From: Gonapodya sp. JEL0774
Lineage: Eukaryota; Monoblepharomycota; Monoblepharidomycetes; Monoblepharidales; Gonapodyaceae
NCBI GenBank assembly: GCA_027604505.1
Contig: JADIIX010000052.1
Coordinates: forward strand, 62,001-126,000
Reading direction: 5' to 3'
Length of the DNA stretch: 64,000 bases
The notes beneath the pieces are model-generated. The model saw only the letters and a program-made list of their open reading frames with translations. It made no database searches and was not told the DNA's origin. Below are positions 35,901 through 45,802 of this stretch, one piece after another; positions within the stretch are counted from its first letter, which is position 1; every line of letters begins with the position of its first letter. Position numbers and translations under genes: made by a program.

Positions 35901-36758
35901 AAAAGTAAAGGAAACCCCTGAAGTCTGACGCAAGGGGTTTCCTTAATCTGACCTAAATACATTGAACTCTGACCTATGTACTGAAGTCTGATGACCCAAA
36001 TACATTGAAGTCCGACCCAGCACCCTGAAATCTGACCTGCGTATACTGAACTCTGACCTACACTCACTGAACTCTGACGCGACACACTGGAGTCTGTCCT
36101 GACAACTCAAAGCCCGATCAACACACCCCAAATGTTATAAGACAATTAATATTTCATAATATCATTTCTCTGAAATCCGTTGCTTATCCCATAGTCTCAT
36201 GAACCTGTTCGCGAACTCCACCCCAAAGTTCGAGTTCAAGCAATTAATATTCGAGTTCGACTGCAAAAGATCGTATCGAAAATTCTAAGTTCGAGATCGG
36301 GTTCGGCTGGTCGAACTTCGAGCGCACTCGAACTTGGAACGTTCGTCATAGCGCGACTGAAAATCCAGCTCAGGTACAACACAGGAAAAATATTTGGGTA
36401 AATTATTATACGATAATACACTATAATAGTGTTTTTAGAATTGAACTCAGTATCAGAATTTGACTCGGTGTATGGAGTTCAGACTTCAGTGTGTGGAGTC
36501 AGAATTCAGTGTATGTAGGTCAGAATTCAGTGTGCGGGGTAATAAGAGTTCAGTGACTGTAGGTCAGACTTCGGTGTGTCGGGTGAGAGTTCAGTGTACG
36601 TAGGTCAGATTTCAGGGTGCTGGGTCGGACTTCAATGTATTTGGGTCAGACTTCCGTGCATAGCTCAGAGTTCAATGTATTTACGTCAGACTTCAGTGGG
36701 TTGGGGTCAGACTTAAGGAAACCCCTTGGGTCAGACTTCAGTATCTTGCAAAAGTAAA
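35901..36758. mobile_element. Non-autonomous foldback/MITE-like element with long inverted repeats
   Basis: A left arm (35910 to about 36115) and a right arm (about 36470 to 36749) are inverted copies of each other. For example, the left arm reads CCCAAATACATTGAAGTCCG near 35996, and the same string occurs on the opposite strand near 36635. Each arm consists of degenerate units of about 20-28 bases built on TGAA(C/G)TCTGACC. The centre (36115-36470) is AT-rich with TTCGA-type repeats and contains no plausible gene. The 9-base word AAAAGTAAA flanks both sides (35901-35909 and 36750-36758), as expected of a target-site duplication. The outermost 8 bases of the two ends do not match, so the boundaries are approximate. 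No transposase is encoded, so it would depend on one elsewhere. Confidence 0.65.
35908..35944. repeat. Perfect hairpin at the left end of the foldback element
   Basis: AAGGAAACCCCT at 35908-35919 is the exact reverse complement of AGGGGTTTCCTT at 35933-35944, with a 13-base loop. Half of the same sequence (TTAAGGAAACCCCTT) recurs near 36713-36727 at the other end. Confidence 0.9.
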
Positions 36759-37150
36759 TACCCGGTTGTACAGTCCATACTGCGGAACCAGCCTACGTTC
36801 AGGCATTGCAGCAAAATCGGTTTCATCAGCTTTTTCCAAGAAACACCATTTCTGAACGCTTTCGTCGTTTGTACTTATCACCCAAAATTGTACAAATATA
36901 TATATACAGACGGTATCCACGATCCACGACTTAGATTCTTTCAAAAGCGCGGTCAACCTAGAAAACAGAAACATCTCCACCGGGTTCCAATTGAATCGCA
37001 GTACATCACTGTCCCGAACCAGAACTTAAACTTGGTATTTCAAAATCCATGAACTCTCGCTGTGTTTCGGTAGGATCCTCGGAAAGAGGCTTCTCTTCTT
37101 CTAGCACTGACTTTGCCAACTCCGTAAGATTTTGTTCAACTCCGTTCACC
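36759..37150. other. 3' flank of the JmjC gene, with a possible alternative last exon
   Basis: The minus-strand frame 37140-37006 reads as acidic, protein-like sequence (LAKSVLEEEKPLSEDPTETQ) ending at a TGA at 37006. It could be an extra terminal exon of the JmjC gene if an intron of about 40 bases around 37140-37180 is spliced; that is shorter than other introns here. Otherwise the region is 3' untranslated sequence. Confidence 0.35.
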
Positions 37151-40100
37151 TTACACAGAGTCAGACACGGTGCGGTATGCCACGTCCACATCGGAGTTCC
37201 CTGTGGTTGCGTCAACCTCAACTGTCGGATACGGCTCGAAGATATCAATTTCAGATCCGCCATATTCTGATATATCTTCCATTTTCAGCGACCCTCCAAA
37301 AGGAGGGACAAAATCTGGCTTGGGTGACGGTGCTCCTCCTTCAGGCGCGGTTGTCGAATTCTGCCTTGGTATTGGTGCACCTTCATCGACAGGAGTGACC
37401 TCTCGATCAAAAATGTCACGTGCACTTTCATAGACCCAATTGACGTCTCGATCTAATGGCTCCTGGGGACTTTCAACCACAGGAGCATCGGCACGGACGA
37501 ATGTTTCCGGAGGCACTTCAACAACAGAAGCAATTTCGAGGAGCGGTTCCATTGGGCCTTCGCCTAGATGCACTTGGTCTGACAAGAGTAACCTCCCCAA
37601 TTCTGCACTATATGGGGGAGCAGGTGTTGGAAGCCGTTCTGGTGCCTCTCCGTCCAGTGAATGATCCACTTGGTCTGGGAAGAATTTGCTCCCCAATTCT
37701 GTACTATATAGGGGAGCAGGTGTTGGAAGCCGTTCTGGTGCCTCTCCGTTCAGTGGACGAACGTGTTCGGGCTTTGGCGCCAGAGCAAGGTAATCAGCTA
37801 CCACGATCTCAGCAACGTCTTCGACGGCGTTAAGCTTCGCAGGCGCTTCCCCTTGGGTGAGAGTACTCGATTGATCAGCGACAGAGCGTTGGAGAATCTG
37901 ATCGGTTCTCCTCGAAGAGCTTGAGTTGCTGCCAGGAGCTCCACGATTCTTTGATGATCCCCCTTTGCGCTTCTCCTCGTCATCGAAATCGTTAAGAGGT
38001 TGAGTCTCTCCTCGGGAGATATTATTATCACTTCCTCCGATGTTCTTGGGTCTCTTTCGATCTGGTAGGCTGCGAACGGCTGTCAGCTGGGAGACTCGTT
38101 CTGCGACAGAAATTCCTCTGCGTGGCCGTTGTTCAACCAAACCAGCTGATAGAAATTTCAGTTGTTCCTCATGTTGTAGTTGTGCTGCCGCCTGTGCCCG
38201 AGTTGACCGATCACTGGAACGTACTTGATAATGTTTGATCTGTTGTGGATGGGATAAATCTCGCCGCTTGCGACTTTGAGGGCGGAGCTCATTTCGCTCG
38301 GATTCGAGAGCCTGAGTTTGAGACATCAGATGACCTGGGACATTCTCGGGTTGCGGGAGAGCTTTCCGTTTACGGTTGTGGGGATGGGGCAGAGTTGGCT
38401 CGCTGTGTGGATCCTGAACAAAAGACGCGATTTGCTGCGGTGGCACTTCAGATATGTTGTCCGACGCTGTTTGGACAGGTTCCAATTTCGCTCGTGAAAC
38501 GCTCTTTAAGGTCCGTCTCGTTCCCGCTGACTTTCCAGATGATCTCTTCGGAACACCATCGTCACCAGACCTTTTTGTACTCGATGATAAGGATTGAACT
38601 GCACGTCTGGCTACTTCAGGATCAAGAATGATTGTTTCCCTACCGGAGCTGAGCTTGCTGCTCCGCGTAAAGTGAGACTCATCAGCCATTGGGGTTCCCA
38701 CAGCACGATCTCCTTTCGTGGAAGTAAACAACGATGTAGTATGTGCGGAAGCCTTTCCTTTTCTGACCATTTCAGTGGCGCCACTGTTGATATCAAGATT
38801 ATCACTGAAAGATGGGAGCGATTGAAGTTGTGACAATTCAGAGACTGAAAGTGGCTGGTCCGATGTGGGAGCTTGCGACTCGACACGGCGAGTTTCGAGA
38901 GTCGCAGGAAGATGTTCGACTGGTGAAGGGTTTCCAGTTTGTAGAACCAAATCGCCAAGATGATAGATTGCATTGGCATTTGTAGGAACGGCAAGACCTG
39001 AAAGATCCTCCGATTTAAGCGGCATCGATTTCCGCAACTCATTATTAGACCGGCCACCATCTTGTGGAGGGTCTTCCGCCGATCCCATAAGACAATCCCC
39101 ACCATTCACACCGAATTCATCCGAAATCTCCCCGCGCTCCAACGCTGGGTCACGGAAGAAGAGGGAGGATTTCGGAGTCAATTTTGGAGGATGAGTTTGA
39201 GTCTTACGCTGTTGAGACTCGATTCCGGGATACGCGTTCGTCGCGGGGTGCTGAACCAAATGAGCTCTTTGTATGGGAATGCTCCGTCGACGATTCACCT
39301 TGTCGCAAACTTCGCTGACGTTGAAAGGAAGATCTTCCCATTCTCCTTCATACCCATTGACGACAAAATTGGCCCATAGCTCTTCCACAAAATCGACCTT
39401 CACACTATTTTCTAGCTCCACAAGTCTCGCATCTGGCTGTTGCATCACAGAAGACGCCCAGATTGCTCTCTCTTGTTCAATCTGGTCAGCAAACTTCTCT
39501 CGAAGTCGCTCAATGCGAAGCTGGATTGCTGTCCATGACTTAGTGAGGGCGTACCTCAGTACAGCTGATGCGAACTCCTGTTTATCAAAATCAGACGGGA
39601 CCAGTCGCCTTTGGGGGTATGTTCCCAGAACCGGTGCAAGACGCGTCCAACGAGAAGTCCCTTCCGGTGGAACATGTGCAAGGAACTCCATGAGATCGGG
39701 AATATCCGATTGATCATGAATGTTCGAAGATCGGCGATTAGATTTCCGCTTGCCGGCCTAAAAACGAGCACGACGAAATGTGACATTCAGGCAAAAGCGA
39801 CAAGAAAGCTAGCATTAAGCAGACTAACGGCACCCACAATGGTTGAAACAGGAAACTTTGACTGAGGTTCGTCCTGATATGTGGGATCACCATCCCCCCG
39901 ACCCCCTCGTCTTGCGGTTCCCGTTGTTACACCGAGGACTCCCTACGTCGAAATGTGGTGTGAAGAAGAGCAGAGATTAATTTCAAGAATTTTGGGACAG
40001 CACCTTGTTTGACTTTTGGCGTTTTGCTGTTGGTTCTCCGTCACTTGATTCCTCGTGATTTTTATCAACCGCGTGTCGCTTCCGCTTGATGCTCGTCAGT

Positions 40101-43100
40101 TCTTGGGATTCAAAAGACTTGTAAGCTTCTACCAAAGCAGAAGGAGCGCGAGCTTTTTCGATCGTTATACTGCTGTCCTTGAACACCAAAATTGGCCAAT
40201 TGCGATCGTGAACAGCTGCAAGAAAGGTCATGGGCATTTCTTCACTATCACTATGAGAGGTCAACAACCCTTACCGAGGTGATGACGTTGTGGGTCGCAG
40301 TGGTACAATGAATCAAACTTGACAAAGCCGTCAGCTGGCATCGGGTAGTCAATCTTTGAGCCGTTCTGACGCACGCAAATAATACACGCGCAAGTTTCTG
40401 GAATTAAATCCCAGATGCAAATGGTTGTCGGAATTACGATCTGAGAAGTCAGAACACGAACAGATAGCTTACTTTTGCATTTGAAACATTCCCACGCCTT
40501 CTTTTTAAGCAAATCAAACAATTTAACACCGTGACGATTCCATAGGCCCGTCGCACAGAAAAGAGCTGGGCACTTTGAGCAAGCAATTTTGACGCTCTTT
40601 TTTGTGCACTTGCAACAATGACAGGCTTCAGACCGCTTCCCAGTCTGTCAGATCAGGCAACAACCTTTCACATGTCAGGTACTTATCATTTGAGATACTA
40701 CACCCCACCCACATATTTCAAATGAAGCATCCAGGAAGCACTAGCTGTAGTTCTTTCACCGGGAGATCCGAGGGTTTGGAGCCTCATGCCAAAAAAATAC
40801 GGAATGTGGATTGTGTGCCCAGAGTGGGATTACAGTAAAGCCGGGACTCACTCAAATGATGGGCCAGAAACTGGTGAGAGCCATGAAGAAAGTTCCTGCT
40901 TCCCTTCAAAGTCAAGCCCCAGCGATGGAGAAGAGAGAACCTTCGCGATAGTCCTCTTCGCCTGTTCCAGGATTTCCCAGAGCACTGCGAGATCATACTG
41001 CTCCCGCATTTCAAATTTCCTCAGAGAGTGCTCACACGACCGACTGTGACCATAACACTCCATACAGATGTCAAAAGGAGTTTTGGCATCGGTGGTCTGT
41101 GCAGCTGGCCACTGAGGCTTGGTGATGACAGTTTCCAATCCAATTCTCCGACCCACATCAACCATTTGATCCCCATTTCGTGCACGTTCTTCGCATTCAA
41201 GGCATGACCACCCTCTGTTGAATATATCGGCGTGACAAAAGTCGCAAACGAGCGTCCCTCGGGAATCCGCCAGCCAGTGACCAGGATTCGGCAGTTTCCG
41301 CACCCCACCATCGTCCAAATCTACCTCATCATCACGAACAATGGCCCCGAGAAGGTCCACCAGAATCCGAAATTCTTTCAGGAACCGCGCAAGATCGTGC
41401 GATTCGATCTTCCCGTCGGCGAGTCGCAGTGACCGAAAGTCAAAATCATCGACAGACATAACCTGAGCACGCTCGTTGTCGGCACTGAAAACTTCGCGCT
41501 CAACTCCGCACGACAAAATGTTCTCAGATGTCGAGTACTTCCGTTCCGCACCTTCGGGTAACTCGCTTACGTTTGAGTTTTCACCAAAAACAGCAGCGGC
41601 CGCATCCTGTGTTTCTTTGACGTTCGTCTGCTCTGCATCTGTTGTCCGGGCAAACAACAACGGCGTTTGCGGGGAAAGGGTGAGGTCGGGACCCGTTGGC
41701 GCCTCCATGAAACTGTTGCCAATTATTTCCGTCAGATTGTTAGAACGTTTAGAGTTCGGCAATTCACCGTAGAGACTGCTGGCTGCGCACGAATCAGGAA
41801 CAATGGAGTGCGATGATGTGACACTGTTTACTTTTTTCTTGCTCCTCTTTGGTTTGGGGGAATTCTTTGTTCGAGAAACACCACCACGACCACGTCCAGT
41901 TCGACCACGACCACGACTAAGACTACTTCCACCGATGTCAGATTCAGTATCTTGATAGTCGGAGTCGTCACTTTCGTACGAAGGGTGTTCCGACAAACCG
42001 CTGTCAGAATCGTCATCAATACTAAAAGATGTTCTTTAATTCGCGATTATTTGCGCACGAAAAGGTGTATATGCAAGACTCCAACTTACAAAGTGGCCTG
42101 ACTGGACTCACGCGCCAACCCTTGGTTCGAACACACATTTGAGTCCATTTTCACCTCCTCTACTCCGGCTGAATCCAATGTAGCAGATAGGTCGGAACCG
42201 TTTCCAATGTGGATCACAGCAGGTGGATCCGCGACCGAACCGGCAACTGTCAACGAATCCTCAACCATTTCGTTTTGCGACTCCAACAGACTCTTTAAGG
42301 TCTTCGTCATGCCTCCCACAGCATATAGCGCCATAGTCTTTGTCTTGTACGTTTCCATTTTGAAGTTGCGGTGATATCGCGGCAAGATATTTCGGACACA
42401 GTGTGCGAGGGTGGTCGGTGTGCTTCGGTTCCAGGAGAACTGGACGCAGCGGTTGAGAGTACAATTTAGCGACATAAACTTAGAGCTGGTTTCGGTTCAA
42501 AGTTGGGGCAAAACCTGCCTTTAGATTCCTCCCTCCCACGTTCAGAACCTGGTGCGCGGCGTCGCTGGGCAGGAAAACAAAATCCCCTTTCCTTTGCGCG
42601 AAGACAAAAACGTCCGCAACCGACCGGTCAGGTGTCGATTTGACGTCTTCAAAGGGAAGGTAGTAATTGTCGAAGTGGAGATTGTAGGACCTGTCTAAGC
42701 AGACAGAACGTCAAACTCGGGCGACGCTTGCCAGAACTGACGCTATTGAAGAGTTAGACCACTCACCAGTCCACAATTTCGCAGCATCTTGGCATTGCTG
42801 TGTTCCGAAGACTGTCCACAATGAGTAGGCACCTTCGTCGGCATCCAGCATGATGTTTTGGCCCAACCTGACAGACGTTACATCCAATAATATTAATCCC
42901 AAAATTTTAGTTATTTACTGATTCTCACTCACGAGCCACACAAATCCCAATGGCCCGGGGTAAAGGAACCATCGCCTCCAATATATAGCATGAGATTGGT
43001 GGACCGTCTATTCTCGGGTAAGAAACCCATCAGATCATGCTGCCCCAGATACCGGAGACGGGGATCCAGTTGAGACATGATGTGCTCCTGCCACTCCGCG

Positions 43101-43513
43101 GGTACATCGAGATCCTTCCCGTACAGACGGGTGTCAGGAGTTTCAGGATTGCTAAGGTGGTCCAGAAAACGCTTCAACGTCCAATCTTCCCCAATATCTT
43201 CACCTTTGAGAACATCTCGTGGTTTCAGCGGTGAGTTGCCGTGGTGGTCATACAAGTGCTGAAGTGTCAGGTCATGATTCACCGATTCGAGGTGAAGTCC
43301 CTCCAAGCTGTGAGAGACAACAACTGGGTTTCCTTCTGCTAGAGTTTTCTCGACCAATGTAATAAGAGTATCCAGATCGTAAAATTCGCGAGCATCGAAG
43401 GTGGGGACTTTGAGGAAGTTTGGAGCAATCTCTGCGGGATTTGCAGCCAGGATATCCGGGAGATTCGCTGGCAGACTCGAAGGGTCAGGAATGTGCGGAT
43501 TCCAAACGTCCAT
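37151..43513 (-). CDS. JmjC histone-demethylase-like protein with two zinc modules (including 4CXXC_R1) and long C-terminus
   Basis: Eleven exons give 1888 residues: 43513-42933, 42867-42767, 42694-42519, 42439-42090, 42021-40852, 40782-40713, 40644-40473, 40397-40275, 40215-40004, 39942-39838 and 39757-37151. The JmjC domain has FTPGHWDLCGSLGQNIML (Fe ligands H and D) and PSDAAHQVLN (second His), then FSWNRSTP. After a disordered GRGR-rich stretch comes a Cys cluster (CDFCHADIFNRGWSCLECE, then CMECYGHSRSCEH). Then a 4CXXC_R1-type finger follows (CHCCKCTKK, CSKCPALFC, WECFKCKKTCACIICVRQ). The last 870 residues are charged and mostly disordered. The expected activity is Fe(II)/2-oxoglutarate-dependent demethylation of chromatin. 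One intron appears to be GC-AG. An upstream in-frame stretch without ATG precedes residue 1. Confidence 0.85.
37584..37770 (-). repeat. Tandem duplication of 96 bases inside the JmjC gene
   Basis: Two adjacent near-identical copies with a 96-base period encode GEAPERLPTPAPxYS, followed by xELG and a spacer ending DQV, in the last exon of the JmjC gene. The in-frame period suggests recent unequal duplication in a disordered region. Confidence 0.85.
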
Positions 43514-43836
43514 TATGTCCAGGCGCCGCTTGAAGCCATATGGTTGGTGCTTGTGGGAGAGGCTCCACTCTTACTCAATCTTGCTCCAAAGCAACAAAGC
43601 AAGGGCACACAACAGTCCAACTCCATCTTCTGTCATAAGTCAGAATTAATTACTTTATTGATTTATTTTATAAAGCACTGAATCTAACGTGGACTCTAAT
43701 ATCATCGTAGTTTTGAGTGAGCTCACGATATGTAGAACAGGTGCCCCACCAAGCAGTGGTTGAACTCACGCAAGCAGTCTTCCCTTCCGATCAACAACAA
43801 GATCGATTGAAATTGACGTCCGAAAACTCCTAACGG
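43514..43836. promoter_or_regulatory. Divergent promoter between the JmjC and acyltransferase genes
   Basis: Start codons diverge over 323 bases. On the minus strand the frame just upstream of the JmjC ATG is open without an ATG for about 20 codons, and a short upstream ATG in another frame overlaps it. These could be part of a leader with small upstream frames or an unfound first exon. Confidence 0.45.
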
Positions 43837-45650
43837 ATGGTGGAGTTCGTTTCTCCAGAAGGAATGTTGGGTGACGCCTGCAACGAAAGCCTTCGCTCAA
43901 ATGACTCTGACAGCGGTAGACACCAGGCGAAATCACTATCGGCGGGATCGAATCGCTCTGTCAGATCATTTCTATCCGCAGCTGACAGTGTGAGAAAACA
44001 CGAACAGCAGCCGCCGACTGCGCTAGCGAACGGCTACACAGTCCTCCCGCCAAACCCACGAGCTTGGCCGCTACTCCTCGCACTCTTTTTCATCTTTATC
44101 AATACCGGCGCGACGCTTATTGTATTATGCCAACTTCCAATCCTGATCATCTTTCGGTTGAACCCCTCGCTCGCTCGTTTGTGGTCGCGAGCTACCCAGC
44201 GTCAATGGTGCAGGTTCATGGCGCTCGCCAATTGGATCTTCGCCCCCTGCTTGGTTGATGTTGTTGGAAAGTCTGAATACGTGAGAGAGTTCGCCAGGAC
44301 GGGCGGAGCGAGGAGAGTCGTCTACATGGCGAACCACCAAGTGAGCTTCCTTTCCAGATATCAAAACCTGGAGAGCGTCTGGGGGTTTCTGATGATATCT
44401 GCCTTCTTACTTGATCTTATATTGCTCTGAACCACGCATTTGGGTCTCATATGCGTTCTAAAAAGACGTTCCTGGACTGGTGGGATCTGTGGCTCCTCAC
44501 CCCACATCTCTCAATCGACCGCTCGACTGACATCAAAATTATACTGAGAGCTGACATGGCTTCCATACCGATTATCGGCTGGGGAATGAATTTCCTGGAG
44601 TTTATTTTCGTAAGTGGAGGATCCATAACAGCCGTTGATTCAAGTGCGCGATGACCGAATCTCCTTGTCTTTCATTTGTATGATCAGGTCAAGTTCGGCA
44701 ATGCTGCTCCTCCCAACAGTCTTGTGAAAGCCCTACTGAAGAATATCGACCCTAAATTACCCCTCGCACTTCTTCTGTTCCCAGAGGGAACTGTGCTCTA
44801 CCCTAAAAATCAAGTGAAATCCATCGAATACTTGCGTAAAGAACTCAAACTTGCCGACTCTGCAACTGTGTCTTACCCTTACACCAATGTTCTCCTCCCC
44901 AAGTCGGCCGGCCTCTACTCTGCCCTCACTGCACCACCTGACCCGCCGACCGAAGTTTGGGATTTTACAGTAGGATACGTTGGTTGCCGGAAACCCACTT
45001 CACCTGCCGCAGGGGGCTCTTATCCGTACGATGCCATTGGGCCTGGGGCCTTTTGGAATGGTCGCCAGCGTGTGCGAAAACTGGTGATACACGTGCGGAA
45101 GTTCAACGTCGTGGACATTCCTGGCGTTTTTGATCAGGACGCTAATGACAACACTCAGCGCACCTCACTGGAGTCAAAAGGGGTTGCTGATCTTAGCACA
45201 CAGTCCCCAGAGCGTCTCAGCCGTCCGCTGTCCATGCACTCGGAGAGCTTGTCATCTGTGCCTGGTGTCTGTCAGCCACCCGCGGCGTTCACTGCATGGC
45301 TACGGGATAGATTCCTCGAGAAGGACGCGCTCATGGAGTGGTTTTACATCCGGGGAAAGTTCCCTGATATTGATCCAGTTGTCGAGGAGCTGCGTGTGGT
45401 TCACCCGGGTCAAGCCGACGGTGTTCAGGTGCCCGAAACGTTGTCGTCCAATGCGAAGGGTGCCTCATATCAAAATGTACAAGAGCGGAATGACTCGCGA
45501 CTGGTGATAAGATTGGAGCCAATATCCACCTGGGATGTACTGGCTGTCGTGGTGATGCCATTGGCGGTTGTTTGGGACTTCGCACAGGAAGCACTGGGAA
45601 GATCGTGGATGGGTCGTGGTTGGGAGATCACCAAAATTAAGAAGGCATAA
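43837..45650 (+). CDS. PlsC-type lysophospholipid acyltransferase (LCLAT1/AGPAT5-like)
   Basis: Three exons (43837-44340, 44466-44609, 44688-45650) give 536 residues, all junctions in phase 0. A Ser-rich N-terminus of about 70 residues precedes a hydrophobic segment (WPLLLALFFIFINTGATLIV). The catalytic block I (NHX4D) is NHQTFLD and is split exactly by intron 1. Then come WLLTPHLS and IIGWGMNFLEFIF, and block III is FPEGTVLYPKNQVKS. This order and the long C-terminal part with a second hydrophobic stretch (VLAVVVMPLAVVWDF) match the LCLAT1/AGPAT5 subfamily, which reacylates lysophosphatidic acid, lysophosphatidylinositol or lysocardiolipin. Location is probably ER or mitochondrial membrane. 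The substrate cannot be read from sequence. Confidence 0.9.
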
Positions 45651-45802
45651 GGAATCGATGACATTTAAAACTTTTTATGGTAGTCCGACGAGATGTTACA
45701 TAATTGTTTCTTTCGCCAAAGTATGGCATGTGCGTTCACTATTGTACAAATTGCAACATGAAGAAGCTATGAATACGCAGCTGTTTGAGAGTTTATGGCT
45801 CG

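Noticed and set aside
35639-35908. 89-codon plus-strand frame next to the foldback element
   Set aside because: No start context, no similarity and low complexity; treated as non-coding.
35900-36750. CRISPR-like array suggested by spaced short repeats
   Set aside because: The units are degenerate, directly adjacent, inverted between the two arms and without unique spacers; a eukaryotic foldback element explains them better.
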